Counted from the stretch's first letter, positions 19,357-28,495 are shown. The stretch: 58,444 nt of DNA from DSWT01 sp035415725 (GCA_035415725.1 DAOOGN010000010.1:1-58444); one strand, 5' to 3'. The notes: a model not told the origin generated them from the letters alone. Numbers and translations: made by a program.

Positions 19357-19827
19357 ATGCCGAGACGAAATCGTCCATTTCTATCCAGAGTTCTACCGGA
19401 CACACGTTACCATAGTGCCTCTTTACAGCGTTTCATCAATCGGATGATGCGTAGGGGCAAGAAGAGTGTGGCGCAGCGTATTATGTACCAGGCGTTGGAC
19501 CGGGTGGAAGCTCGCACGAACAAACCGGGGCTGGAAATTTTCGACAGTGCTTTGCGGAATGTAGCGCCGGCCGTTGAAATCAAGCCGCGCCGCGTCGGCG
19601 GAGCTACTTATCAGATTCCGGTCGAAGTGCCGCCTTATCGCCAACTTTCCTTAGCCATTCGTTGGTTATTGGAGGCGGCGCAGAAGCGTTCAGGTCACGG
19701 GATGGTGGAGAAGTTGTCCGCCGAGTTGATTGACGCTTCCAATGGCGTAGGGGCCGCTGTCAAGAAACGTGAAGATACCTTGAAAATGGCTGAGGCAAAC
19801 CGCGCCTTTGCTCACCTGCGCTGGTAA
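19357..19827 (+). CDS. rpsG: 30S ribosomal protein S7
   Basis: A 156-residue protein that nucleates assembly of the small-subunit head and contacts the E-site tRNA. The N-terminal MPRRNR, RMMRRGKKSVAQRIMYQALD and GGATYQIPVEV are all typical. It lies 16 bp after rpsL and 62 bp before fusA, the standard str order. Confidence 0.97.
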   Translation: MPRRNRPFLSRVLPDTRYHSASLQRFINRMMRRGKKSVAQRIMYQALDRVEARTNKPGLEIFDSALRNVAPAVEIKPRRVGGATYQIPVEVPPYRQLSLAIRWLLEAAQKRSGHGMVEKLSAELIDASNGVGAAVKKREDTLKMAEANRAFAHLRW

Positions 19828-19889
19828 TTAGCGCTCGTTGGGTGCGACGCGTGCAGGCCGTCGCTGGTTAAGAAGCAGGGTTAACGGCG

Positions 19890-21962
19890 ATGACCGCAGA
19901 ACATTCACTGACTCATATCCGCAATATCGGCATCATTGCCCATATTGATGCGGGTAAGACGACCACCACCGAGCGTATCCTTTATTACACGGGGCGCACG
20001 CATCGGCTGGGCAACGTCGATGAAGGGACGACCGTCACCGACTGGATGGCCCAAGAGCGGGAACGGGGTATCACCATTACCTCGGCAGCGGTCACATGTT
20101 TTTGGCGGGGGTACCAGATCAACATCGTGGACACCCCCGGGCACATTGACTTTACCGCCGAAGTGCAGCGTAGTCTGCGCGTTTTGGACGGCGGCATCGT
20201 GGTTTTCGACGGCACGGCGGGTGTGGAACCGCAGTCCGAGACAGTGTGGCGTCAGGCTCGCATGTTCGGAGTACCGCTGATTGCCTTCATTAACAAGATG
20301 GATAAGTTGGGCGCGAATTTCTCTCACGCTGTGGAGACCATTCGTGAGCGTCTGAAGGCACATCCTGTACCCATTCAGTGGCCTCTCGGAGCAGAATCCG
20401 ACTTTCGCGGCGTGGTGGACTTGTTGGAGTGGAAAGCTGTTATCTGGACCGATGAGTTGGGGATGACGGTGCAAGAAGTTCCGCTCTCTGGCGAAGTCGA
20501 AGGTGAGGCCCTGGCAGCGCGCGAGGCGCTGATCGAAACGATCGTCGAGACCGATGATGGTCTGATGGAGCGTTATCTGGATGGGGAAGACATCGCTGTA
20601 ACGGATTTACGGACGGCGTTGCGCCGGGCCACCATCAGCGGGGCACTGCAACCGGTCTTGTGTGGCTCCTCTTTACGTAACAAAGGGGTGCAGCCCTTGA
20701 TTGACGCCGTGGTGGATTTTCTCCCTTCGCCGTTGGATATTCCACCCGTGCAAGGACGCAATCCCAAAAAAGAACAAATCGAAGAGCGCCCGGCGGATAC
20801 GACGGCACCGCTGGCGGCCTTGATCTTTAAAATTGCGACGGACCCTTACGTGGGGCGTTTGGCTTACTTCCGTGTCTATTCGGGGAAGATAAGCCGGGGC
20901 AATGTTTACGCTAACCCGCGCAAGGGGGTACGAGAAAGGGTCTCGAAATTGCTCCGCATGTTCGCCGACCACCGTGAAGAAGTGGAAGAACTGGGGGCCG
21001 GCGATATCGGAGCCACGGTGGGGCTGAAGAATACCTTTACCGGAGATACATTGGCCGCGCTTCATGCCCCGATTATCCTGGAAGCGATCCGTTTTCCCGA
21101 ACCGGTCATTTCGGTGGCGATAGAACCGCGAACGGTCGCCGACCAGGATCGTTTGAACGAAGCGTTGCAACGTCTGGCCGAAGAGGACCCGACTTTCCGC
21201 GTCCATGTGGACGAGGGAACCGGGCAGACTATCATAGCAGGGATGGGTGAATTGCACCTGGAGATCCTTGTGGAGCGGCTGTTGCGTGAGTTTGCCGTGC
21301 AAGCTAACGTCGGCAAGCCCCGCGTCTCGTACAAAGAAACCGTGACGCGCGCCGGCCGGGCCAACGTCGTGTTTGAACGTTTATTGGCCGGGAAACCCCA
21401 ATACGCGCGGGTGACCTTAGAGGTAAGTCCCGCCGCCAGGGGAGAGGAGTCGCGCTTTGAGAATTTATTACGTCCGCAGGACCTGGCGCCGCAGTTTGTG
21501 GAGGCGATCAGAGCTGGGGCGTTAGAATCGTTGGATAGCGGTTTCCTGGCCGGCTATCCGTTAGTCGGGGTGGTCATCCGTCTCCTCGAGGCGGAGGCGC
21601 GGCCTGACCTTTCCACAGAAATCGCGTTCAAAGCAGCAGCAGCCCAGGCCTTTCGTCAGGCTGTGGAGTCGGCAGCGCCGGTGCTGTTGGAACCGATTAT
21701 GGATGTGGAAGTGCTGACGCCCGAAGAATTCATCGGCGAAGTCCTGGGTAACTTAAGTTCACGCGATGCCGATGTCCAAATGATGGAAATGCGTCCCGGA
21801 GGGGCGCAGGCCGTCAGAGCTTATGCTCCTTTGGTAAAGATGTTTGGGTATGCCACCGACTTGCGCAGTATGACGCAGGGGCGGGGGACATTTACAATGG
21901 AATTTCACCATTATGCACCGGTGGATTCCCGGCAAATGGAAGCCATTCTATATGGCGCATAG
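19890..21962 (+). CDS. fusA: Elongation factor G
   Basis: The GTPase that drives translocation on the ribosome. G1 is AHIDAGKT (17-24), switch I is RERGITITSAA, G3 is DTPGHIDF and G4 is NKMDKLGANF. The domain IV region (VSYKETVTR) and domain V (EVLTPEEFIGEVLGNLSSRDADV) are complete. The 690 residues match the family length. ATG 19890 is preceded by AAGAAGCAGGG. Confidence 0.96.
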   Translation: MTAEHSLTHIRNIGIIAHIDAGKTTTTERILYYTGRTHRLGNVDEGTTVTDWMAQERERGITITSAAVTCFWRGYQINIVDTPGHIDFTAEVQRSLRVLDGGIVVFDGTAGVEPQSETVWRQARMFGVPLIAFINKMDKLGANFSHAVETIRERLKAHPVPIQWPLGAESDFRGVVDLLEWKAVIWTDELGMTVQEVPLSGEVEGEALAAREALIETIVETDDGLMERYLDGEDIAVTDLRTALRRATISGALQPVLCGSSLRNKGVQPLIDAVVDFLPSPLDIPPVQGRNPKKEQIEERPADTTAPLAALIFKIATDPYVGRLAYFRVYSGKISRGNVYANPRKGVRERVSKLLRMFADHREEVEELGAGDIGATVGLKNTFTGDTLAALHAPIILEAIRFPEPVISVAIEPRTVADQDRLNEALQRLAEEDPTFRVHVDEGTGQTIIAGMGELHLEILVERLLREFAVQANVGKPRVSYKETVTRAGRANVVFERLLAGKPQYARVTLEVSPAARGEESRFENLLRPQDLAPQFVEAIRAGALESLDSGFLAGYPLVGVVIRLLEAEARPDLSTEIAFKAAAAQAFRQAVESAAPVLLEPIMDVEVLTPEEFIGEVLGNLSSRDADVQMMEMRPGGAQAVRAYAPLVKMFGYATDLRSMTQGRGTFTMEFHHYAPVDSRQMEAILYGA

Positions 21963-22033
21963 GCCATTTTGGTATGGTAGTCGTTCACAATTACGAAAAG
22001 ATTCATGAGTAAAGAAATAAGGAGAGGCAAGCA

Positions 22034-23254
22034 ATGGCTAAAGAGAAATTTGAACGTACAAAGCCCCATGTAAATGTGGGTACGATCGGTCACATTGATC
22101 ATGGTAAGACCACGCTGACAGCGGCGATCACGCGGGCCTTGTCGACCAAGGGTTGGGCAGATTTCAAGGGTTATGATGAAGTTGCCAAGGCGGATGCCAA
22201 GATGTTCCGCCGTGATGCGACCAAAATTTTGACCGTTGCTATCTCGCACGTGGAATATGAGACGGAGAAACGCCATTACGCGCACGTAGACTGCCCCGGC
22301 CACCGTGACTATATCAAGAACATGATCACCGGTGCGGCGCAGATGGACGGCGCTATCCTGGTTGTCTCGGCAGTCGACGGGCCAATGCCCCAGACGCGCG
22401 AGCACATCCTCCTGGCGCGCCAGGTTGAAGTTCCGGCGATCGTGGTCTACATGAACAAGGTCGACTTGATGGACGACCCTGAACTGCTGGAGCTGGTCGA
22501 TCTGGAGATCCGTGAGGTCCTGAGCAGCTATGGGTTCCCCGGCGACGAAACTCCCATCGTGCGTGGTTCCGCCCTGGAGGCTTTGAACTGCAAGAGCAAC
22601 GATCCCAATGATCCGGCTTACGCCTCCATTTGGGAGTTAATGCGCGTGGTGGATGAGTACATTCCGACCCCGGTACGCGACGAGGACAAGCCTTTCTTGA
22701 TGTCTATCGAGGACGTTTTCTCCATCAAAGGGCGTGGTACGGTGGTGACCGGGCGTGTGGATCGAGGCACGATGCGCCCCAACACCGAGGTCGAGCTGGT
22801 TGGCTATATGTACGAGAAGCCCCGCAAGACAGTGGTGACTTCCATGGAAATGTTCCACAAGACGCTCGATGTGGTGCGCGCCGGTGACAACGCCGGTCTA
22901 TTGCTGCGCGGCATCGACAAGGATGAAGTGGCACGTGGCGTCGTGGTCGCTGCGCCGGGCACCATCCAGGCGCGCCGCAAATTCGAAGCCGAGGTCTACA
23001 TTCTGCGTCGGGATGAGGGCGGACGCCACAAACCATTCTTCTCCGGCTATAAACCGCAGTTCTTCATCAGCACGATGGACGTCACCGGCACCGTGACGCT
23101 GCCCGAAGGCGTCGAAATGGTTATGCCGGGTGATCGGACCAATATGACCGTGGAATTGATCACGCCGGTGGCGATTGAAGCCGGTTCGCGTTTCGCCATT
23201 CGTGAGGGTGGTTTGACCGTCGGCGCCGGCATCATCACCAAGATCTTGGAATAG
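22034..23254 (+). CDS. tuf: Elongation factor Tu with variant switch I
   Basis: It delivers aminoacyl-tRNA to the ribosome as a GTP complex. G1 is GHIDHGKT (19-26), G3 is DCPGH (86-90) and G4 is NKVD. The 406 residues are full length. Two features differ from the E. coli form. The usual APEEKARGITI segment is replaced, with about five extra residues, by KADAKMFRRDATKILTV (52-68). Arg91 stands where Ala follows the catalytic His. The late REGGRTVG has Leu in place of Arg. The catalytic His90 and a Thr equivalent (T67) remain. Only one copy lies in the window. The start is ATG 22034 after AAGGAGAGG. Confidence 0.95.
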   Translation: MAKEKFERTKPHVNVGTIGHIDHGKTTLTAAITRALSTKGWADFKGYDEVAKADAKMFRRDATKILTVAISHVEYETEKRHYAHVDCPGHRDYIKNMITGAAQMDGAILVVSAVDGPMPQTREHILLARQVEVPAIVVYMNKVDLMDDPELLELVDLEIREVLSSYGFPGDETPIVRGSALEALNCKSNDPNDPAYASIWELMRVVDEYIPTPVRDEDKPFLMSIEDVFSIKGRGTVVTGRVDRGTMRPNTEVELVGYMYEKPRKTVVTSMEMFHKTLDVVRAGDNAGLLLRGIDKDEVARGVVVAAPGTIQARRKFEAEVYILRRDEGGRHKPFFSGYKPQFFISTMDVTGTVTLPEGVEMVMPGDRTNMTVELITPVAIEAGSRFAIREGGLTVGAGIITKILE

Positions 23255-23285
23255 ATTTCAGATTTGCCGCTATATCAGGTGATCT

Positions 23286-23594
23286 ATGGCTAAACAACGC
23301 ATTCGCATTCGGTTAAAGGGATACGATCATCGCATTCTTGACGAGTCCGCGCGGCGGATTGTCGAGGCCGCGGAACGGACGGGGGCCCATGTTGTGGGAC
23401 CGGTGCCTCTGCCGACGAAGATTGAACGCTTCACGGTACGGCGCTCAACGTTCATTGACAAGGATAGTCACGAGCACTTCGAGATTCGCACCCATAAGCG
23501 ACTGATCGATATTCAAGAACCGGATTCGAAAACGATCGATACGCTGATGCGGTTGAACATGCCGGCCGGCGTCGATATCGAGATCAAACTTTAA
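23286..23594 (+). CDS. rpsJ: 30S ribosomal protein S10
   Basis: A 102-residue head protein of the small subunit, also the NusG/NusB-binding factor in antitermination. KQRIRIRLKGYDHRILDESARRIVEAAERTGA-type sequence and the HKRLIDI loop are standard. It follows tuf by 31 bp, so it is joined to the str genes; a structured 139-nt spacer separates it from rplC. Confidence 0.97.
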   Translation: MAKQRIRIRLKGYDHRILDESARRIVEAAERTGAHVVGPVPLPTKIERFTVRRSTFIDKDSHEHFEIRTHKRLIDIQEPDSKTIDTLMRLNMPAGVDIEIKL

Positions 23595-23733
23595 GCAGTC
23601 CGTGGCGACTAGCGCTTGATGCCCCCCGGCTGTTGACTCCGGGTACGCGAGTTAAGGGTCGGGGGGATCATGTCGCCAGATAGCCGGGGGATGATGCAGC
23701 AAACCTGGTGCTGGCAGTCCCAAGGAGGAAAAG
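23595..23733 (+). ncRNA. Structured leader upstream of rplC, candidate cis-regulatory RNA
   Basis: Two mutually exclusive folds are visible. In fold 1, TGGCGAC (23603-23609) pairs with GTCGCCA (23672-23678). Nested inside it, TGAT plus CCCCCC (23617-23627, one bulged G) pair with GGGGGG plus ATCA (23661-23670). In fold 2, CCCCCGGCT (23623-23631) pairs with AGCCGGGGG (23682-23690), which breaks the C6/G6 stem. GCAGTCC is repeated at 23595 and 23714, the second copy next to the AAGGAGG site (23722-23728). This looks like a translational or attenuation switch for the rplC-rplD genes, perhaps bound by L4 or L3. The binding partner is inference. Confidence 0.6.
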
Positions 23734-24384
23734 GTGAAAGGGATCCTAGGTAAAAAAGTGGGGATGACCCAAGTCATTCAGGAGGACGGCCTCGTTGTGC
23801 CGGTAACGGTTGTTGAGGCCGGGCCATGTTACGTGACCCAGGTGCGCACGTTGGAGCGCGATGGTTATCGCGCCGTGCAACTGGGGTTTGAGCCGACTAA
23901 ACCCAAGCATCTATCGCAGGGGCAACAGGGCCACTTAAAGCGCGCTGCTGTGCCTCCCCTGCGCCACCTGCGCGAGTTGCGCATCCGCGAGGATGAGCAG
24001 TACGAATTGGGACAGCAAGTCCTGGTCGATATTTTTCAACCGGGTGAGTGCGTCGATGTCGAAGCCAGGTCTAAAGGGCGCGGCTTTCAGGGGGTCGTCA
24101 GGCGCTGGGGTTTTGCCGGTGGTCCGCGCACCCATGGGCAATCGGACCGTGAACGTGCTCCCGGCGCTATCGGTGCCTGCGCTGCGCCGGGTAAGATCTG
24201 GAAAGGGAAGAAAATGCCCGGCCGTATGGGCGGCAAGAAAGTCACTGTCAGCAATGTCGAAGTCGTGGTGGTTGACCGTGAACGGAACCTGCTGGCACTA
24301 CGGGGCAGTGTTCCCGGTCCAAAGGGGGGTGTAGTTTTGATCAAAGTCGCCCGCAAACAAAAGGTTGCTAAGGGAGGTCGCTAG
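23734..24384 (+). CDS. rplC: 50S ribosomal protein L3
   Basis: A 216-residue early-assembly protein near the peptidyl-transferase centre. GILGKKVGMTQV at the start and RTHGQSDRERAPGAIG with GKIWKGKKMPGRMGG are diagnostic. The start is GTG 23734 with CAAGGAGG at good distance. First gene after the structured leader and joined to rplD by a 2-bp gap. Confidence 0.97.
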   Translation: MKGILGKKVGMTQVIQEDGLVVPVTVVEAGPCYVTQVRTLERDGYRAVQLGFEPTKPKHLSQGQQGHLKRAAVPPLRHLRELRIREDEQYELGQQVLVDIFQPGECVDVEARSKGRGFQGVVRRWGFAGGPRTHGQSDRERAPGAIGACAAPGKIWKGKKMPGRMGGKKVTVSNVEVVVVDRERNLLALRGSVPGPKGGVVLIKVARKQKVAKGGR

Positions 24385-24386
24385 CG

Positions 24387-25019
24387 ATGCTTATTCCTGT
24401 GTTGAACATGCAGGGCGAGAAGGTCGATGAGATTGAACTGCGCCCGGATATTTTTGAGACTTCCGTCAATGTTCCGCTGATGCACCAGGCGTTGGTACGT
24501 CAGTTAGCCAATGCGCGTCTGGGCACCCATAAGACGAAGACGCGGGGTGAAAACAATCGTTCGAAAGCCAAATGGTACCGTCAAAAGGGAACCGGCCGTG
24601 CACGTCATGGCAGTCGCAATGCTCCTATTTTTGTAGGTGGCGGCGTCGCTCACGGCCCTGTGCCGCGGAGTTACACCCAACAGATGCCCGTCAAGATGCG
24701 GCGCGCCGCGCTCCGTTCGGCGCTCTCGGCCAAAGCGGCGGCGCAACAAATTATCGTCGTCGATGAGTTGGCGATGGCCGCGCCGAAAACGAAGGAGTTC
24801 GTGGGTGTTCTGCAGAATCTGGCGGCGGCGGATGGCAAGGCCCTGATCTTGTTGCCGGCGCGCAATACTACCGTGGAACTCTCGGTGCGCAATCTCCCGC
24901 TGGCGCGGACTTTGCGTGCTCATTACCTCAACATACGTGATCTGTTGAGCGCGGATTATCTCATCATGCCTTTGGGCGCACTTGAGGTGGTTGAGTCGAT
25001 GCTGGGGATGGCTTCCTAG
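24387..25019 (+). CDS. rplD: 50S ribosomal protein L4
   Basis: A 210-residue protein whose extended loop lines the exit tunnel. RGENNRSKAKWYRQKGTGRARHGSRNAPIFVGGGVAHGP is the tunnel-loop region. In other bacteria L4 regulates its own operon through a leader, so it is a candidate ligand for the structure at 23595. ATG 24387 follows AGGGAGG. Confidence 0.96.
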   Translation: MLIPVLNMQGEKVDEIELRPDIFETSVNVPLMHQALVRQLANARLGTHKTKTRGENNRSKAKWYRQKGTGRARHGSRNAPIFVGGGVAHGPVPRSYTQQMPVKMRRAALRSALSAKAAAQQIIVVDELAMAAPKTKEFVGVLQNLAAADGKALILLPARNTTVELSVRNLPLARTLRAHYLNIRDLLSADYLIMPLGALEVVESMLGMAS

Positions 25020-25040
25020 ACACGGCCGGAGGAGTGAAAT

Positions 25041-25328
25041 ATGGATATCTATGAAGTGATTGTGCGTCCGTTAGAGACAGAAAAAGCCTATAGGCAGCGT
25101 GAAGATAGGCAATACGTTTTCATGGTTCATCGTAAGGCGAACAAAGCGCAGGTGTCGCATGCTGTGGAAGAGATCTATAACGTGACCGTGGCAGCGGTGA
25201 ATATCATGAATATGCCGGCCAAAATCAACCACATCCGTGGGCGTCGCCAGATAACTCACCGTGCTGCGTGGAAGAAAGCGATTGTGACTTTGGCGCCGGG
25301 CGAGTCAATTGGGGCCTTGGAGGCTTAG
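25041..25328 (+). CDS. rplW: 50S ribosomal protein L23
   Basis: A 95-residue protein at the tunnel exit, where SRP and trigger factor dock. YEVIVRPLETEKAYRQ at the start and VNIMNMPAKINHIRGRRQI near the end are typical. The start ATG 25041 follows CCGGAGGAG; it ends one base before rplB. Confidence 0.95.
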   Translation: MDIYEVIVRPLETEKAYRQREDRQYVFMVHRKANKAQVSHAVEEIYNVTVAAVNIMNMPAKINHIRGRRQITHRAAWKKAIVTLAPGESIGALEA

Positions 25329-25329
25329 G

Positions 25330-26172
25330 ATGGCAGTTAAAAAATACAAGCCGACTTCTCCCGGTCGTCGTTGGCTGGCCGGGCAGACTTTTGAAGAAGT
25401 GACGCGGGATAAGCCCGAAAAAAGCCTGGTGCATCCCTTGCACAAAAGTGCCGGGCGTAATGCTTACGGACGGGTCACCGTGCGTCACCGTGGCGGCGGC
25501 CATGGGCGTCAGTATCGCCAGATCGATTTCCGACGCGACAAATTCGATGTGCCGGCGCGGGTGGATTCGATTGAGTATGATCCCAACCGTTCGGCGCGGA
25601 TTGCGCTGTTGGTCTACGCGGACGGCGAAAAACGCTACATTGTGGCGCCTCTGGGTCTGCGCGTGGGGAACACGGTGGTCAGCTCGCGTAAGAGTACCGA
25701 AATCTATGTAGGCAATTCCATGCCCCTGGAGCGCATACCGCTGGGTACCCTGGTGCATAACGTCGAGCTTTATCCGGGGCGTGGCGGGCAATTAGTCCGC
25801 GCTGCGGGTGCGGCGGCCCAGGTCCTGGCCAAAGAGGGTAATTACATTACGCTGCGGTTGCCGAGCAGTGAGACGCGCCGGGTCTACAAGACGTGTATGG
25901 CGACCATCGGCCAGGTGGGCAATGTCGATCACACGAACGTGAAGTTAGGGAAAGCCGGACGTAAGCGCTGGCTGGGATGGCGTCCTTCTGTGCGCGGCTC
26001 GGCCATGTCGCCGCGTGACCATCCGCATGGGGGCGGTGAAGGGCGTTCGCCGGTCGGAATGCCCGGGCCGAAATCGCCATGGGGATGGCGTACTCTGGGA
26101 CGGAAGACGCGTCGTAACAAGTCGACCGACAAATATATCGTCCGTCGGCGCAATGCCGAGCGCAGTCAGTAA
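25330..26172 (+). CDS. rplB: 50S ribosomal protein L2
   Basis: A 280-residue protein needed for subunit joining and peptidyl-transferase activity. The near-universal PRDHPHGGGEGRSPVGMPGPKSPWG segment carries the key histidine. ATG 25330 starts MAVKKYKPTSPGRRW; an upstream extension to 25309 runs into rplW and is not used. Confidence 0.97.
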   Translation: MAVKKYKPTSPGRRWLAGQTFEEVTRDKPEKSLVHPLHKSAGRNAYGRVTVRHRGGGHGRQYRQIDFRRDKFDVPARVDSIEYDPNRSARIALLVYADGEKRYIVAPLGLRVGNTVVSSRKSTEIYVGNSMPLERIPLGTLVHNVELYPGRGGQLVRAAGAAAQVLAKEGNYITLRLPSSETRRVYKTCMATIGQVGNVDHTNVKLGKAGRKRWLGWRPSVRGSAMSPRDHPHGGGEGRSPVGMPGPKSPWGWRTLGRKTRRNKSTDKYIVRRRNAERSQ

Positions 26173-26184
26173 GGGAGGTCAAGC

Positions 26185-26469
26185 ATGTCGCGTTCTTTGA
26201 AAAAAGGACCTTATGTCAATCCAAAACTGCTCAAGAAAGTCGAGGAGATGAACCGCAGTGGGCAAAAACGCGTGCTGCGTACATGGTCGCGCGCGTCTGT
26301 CATCTTCCCGCAGATGGTAGGCCATACCATTGCGGTCCACGATGGACGCCGCCATGTTCCGATCTACATCACCGAAAATATGGTGGGACATCGGCTGGGA
26401 GAATTCGCCCCTACGCGAACCTTCCGTGGTCACATTATGAAAGAGAAAAAAGGGCGGGTGACGCCGTAA
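26185..26469 (+). CDS. rpsS: 30S ribosomal protein S19
   Basis: A 94-residue head protein that pairs with S13. MSRSLKKGPYVNPKLL and RASVIFPQMVGHTIAVHDGR are diagnostic. GGGAGG lies before ATG 26185. Confidence 0.97.
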   Translation: MSRSLKKGPYVNPKLLKKVEEMNRSGQKRVLRTWSRASVIFPQMVGHTIAVHDGRRHVPIYITENMVGHRLGEFAPTRTFRGHIMKEKKGRVTP

Positions 26470-26492
26470 CCGGGGGAGTGAGGTAAAGACTT

Positions 26493-26858
26493 ATGCTGGA
26501 TACAGTACAGGCGAAGGTTAGGCATGTCCCTATGGCCCCATTGAAGGTGCGACGCGTGATCGCTCCTTTGCGCGGAATGGCGGCGCAGGCAGCACTGGAT
26601 GCTCTGCGCGCGATGCCTCAGGCAGCAGCGGAACCGGTGTACAAACTGATTCGCTCGGCGGTGGCCAATGCTGATGAAATGGGGTTGGATACCGGAAATT
26701 TGTATATCGCTCAGCTTACGGCTGATGAAGGATCGGGGCGGATGCCGGGTAGAGGATGGCGGGCGCGCTGGGGCAGCCGGGGACGCTATCGCCCTATCCG
26801 CAAGCGTTCATCCCATATCACGGTCGTTCTTGAAGAACGGTTCCCCGAGCAGGAATAA
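26493..26858 (+). CDS. rplV: 50S ribosomal protein L22
   Basis: A 121-residue tunnel protein. VRHVPMAPLKVRRVIAPLRG and the C-terminal beta-hairpin region (GRGWRARWGSRGRYRPIRKRSSHITVVLEE) are typical, the latter reaching the tunnel constriction. ATG 26493 is preceded by GGGAGTGAGG. Confidence 0.96.
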   Translation: MLDTVQAKVRHVPMAPLKVRRVIAPLRGMAAQAALDALRAMPQAAAEPVYKLIRSAVANADEMGLDTGNLYIAQLTADEGSGRMPGRGWRARWGSRGRYRPIRKRSSHITVVLEERFPEQE

Positions 26859-26868
26859 GGAGGCTAAT

Positions 26869-27561
26869 TTGGGACGTAAAGTTCATCCCTACGGTTTTCG
26901 GTTGAAGGTCATCCGTGATTGGCGGTCCCGTTGGTTTGCAGAAGGCCGGGAATATTCTACGCTTTTGGAAGAAGACCGCAAGATTCGTGACTTCATCTTC
27001 AAGGAGATGCGGTCGCGTTCACGCGACGGGCAAAGCGGCGTCTCGCATGTGGATATCGAGCGTTTTCCCCCCAATCAGGTGTCGGTGATCATTTGGACCG
27101 CCCGGCCGGGCGTCGTCATCGGGCGCAAGGGTGAAAATGTCAAGGTCTTGCGGCAACGCATCGAAGAACTCAGCGGCAGCAAGCGGGTGCATGTGGACGT
27201 CCAGGAAATCGAGCAGCCCGATCTGGATGCCCGCCTGGTGGCCGAGAACATCGTGGCGCAGTTGGAGAAACGTATCTACCACAGCCGCGCCATGAAGCGC
27301 GCTGTGCGCCAGGCCTTACACGCCGGTGCCGAGGGCGTGCGGGTGATGTGCAGTGGGCGGCTTGCCGGAGCGGAAATGGCGCGGGTCGAATGGATGCGCG
27401 AGGGACGGGTGCCTCTACAAACCTTGCGCGCCGATATTGATTATGCTCAGGAAGAAGCGCTGACGACTTATGGACGTATCGGCGTCAAGGTGTGGATTTA
27501 TAAGGGCGAGATCTTGCCTAAGAAATCTGCTCCGCTAGAAGAGGCGGCGTCGAGCTTATAA
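26869..27561 (+). CDS. rpsC: 30S ribosomal protein S3
   Basis: A 230-residue protein at the mRNA entry. The KH domain has the GRKGENV loop, and the C-terminal part shows SGRLAGAEMARVEWMREGRVPLQTLRADIDY. The start is TTG 26869: it has AAGGAGG five bases upstream and opens the conserved GRKVHPYGFRL block. Upstream starts would overlap rplV by up to 190 bases in another frame. Confidence 0.95.
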   Translation: MGRKVHPYGFRLKVIRDWRSRWFAEGREYSTLLEEDRKIRDFIFKEMRSRSRDGQSGVSHVDIERFPPNQVSVIIWTARPGVVIGRKGENVKVLRQRIEELSGSKRVHVDVQEIEQPDLDARLVAENIVAQLEKRIYHSRAMKRAVRQALHAGAEGVRVMCSGRLAGAEMARVEWMREGRVPLQTLRADIDYAQEEALTTYGRIGVKVWIYKGEILPKKSAPLEEAASSL

Positions 27562-27585
27562 AGTGGTGATGAAGGAGATAGAACC

Positions 27586-28014
27586 ATGTTGATGCCGAAA
27601 CGCGTGAAATATCGCAAGCAACATCGTGGGCGCAGAACGGGGAAAGAATCGCGTGGCGTGGATGTGGCCTTTGGCGATTACGGTTTGCAGGCTCTGGAAC
27701 CGGCCTGGGTGACCGCTCGACAGATCGAAGCGGCGCGGCGTGCTATTGTGCGTTATATGCGCCACCGTGGTAAGTATTGGATCCGCATCTTCCCTGACAA
27801 GCCGATTACGGCTAAACCGGCTGAAACCCGCATGGGTAAAGGCAAAGGCGCCGTCGATCACTGGGTAGCCGTGGTACGACCAGGTCGTGTGATGTTTGAA
27901 GTCAGTGGTGTACCGGACGACGCGGCGCACGAAGCCTTGCGCTTGGCCGCGCGCAAGTTGCCGATCAAGACCCAGGTCATTACGCGCTTGGATTTGGAGC
28001 AGGAGAGTCAATAA
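27586..28014 (+). CDS. rplP: 50S ribosomal protein L16
   Basis: A 142-residue protein near the A-site. MLMPKRVKYRKQHRGR and PAETRMGKGKGAVDHWVAVV (with the hydroxylatable Arg) are diagnostic. Its TAA overlaps the ATG of rpmC by one base. Confidence 0.97.
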   Translation: MLMPKRVKYRKQHRGRRTGKESRGVDVAFGDYGLQALEPAWVTARQIEAARRAIVRYMRHRGKYWIRIFPDKPITAKPAETRMGKGKGAVDHWVAVVRPGRVMFEVSGVPDDAAHEALRLAARKLPIKTQVITRLDLEQESQ

Positions 28015-28235
28015 TGCTGGCAAAAGAATTACGCGAACTTACCGAAGAGGAATTGCAGTTGCGCCTGCATGAGACCCGCCGTGAATTGTTCAACCTGCGG
28101 CAACAGTGGTATGCAGGAAGTTTGGAAGATCATAATCGGCTGCGCGCCGTGCGCAAGGATATTGCGCGGATTATGACGATTCTGCGCGAGCGTGAGCTGA
28201 TGACGGAGTTGTCGCCGAAAGGAGTAGAGGCATGA
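28014..28235 (+). CDS. rpmC: 50S ribosomal protein L29
   Basis: A 73-residue helical hairpin protein at the tunnel exit. ELTEEELQLRLHETRRELFNLRQQ and VRKDIARIMTILRERE are typical. It overlaps rplP by one base and rpsQ by four, so it is translationally coupled on both sides. Confidence 0.95.
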   Translation: MLAKELRELTEEELQLRLHETRRELFNLRQQWYAGSLEDHNRLRAVRKDIARIMTILRERELMTELSPKGVEA

Positions 28236-28483
28236 GAGAACGTCGTCGCCGTTTGACCGGCGTTGTCAGCAGTGACAAAATGGATAAGACGGTGGTGGTG
28301 GTGGTGGAACGTCGCTATCGCCATCCCCTATATAAAAAAGTGGTCCGCGAGACGAAAAAATACATGGCTCACGATGAGAATAACGCCTGTCGTATCGGCG
28401 ACACCGTGCGTATCGTCGAGTCGCGTCCTTACAGCCGTCACAAACGGTGGGCTGTAGAAACCATTGTGGAACGGACCGCCTAA
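28232..28483 (+). CDS. rpsQ: 30S ribosomal protein S17
   Basis: An 83-residue OB-fold protein. LTGVVSSDKMDKTVVVVVERRYRHPLYKK and CRIGDTVRIVESRPYSRHKRW are diagnostic. ATG 28232 overlaps the rpmC stop (ATGAGA). Confidence 0.96.
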   Translation: MRERRRRLTGVVSSDKMDKTVVVVVERRYRHPLYKKVVRETKKYMAHDENNACRIGDTVRIVESRPYSRHKRWAVETIVERTA

Positions 28484-28495
28484 GGAGCACTCGCC

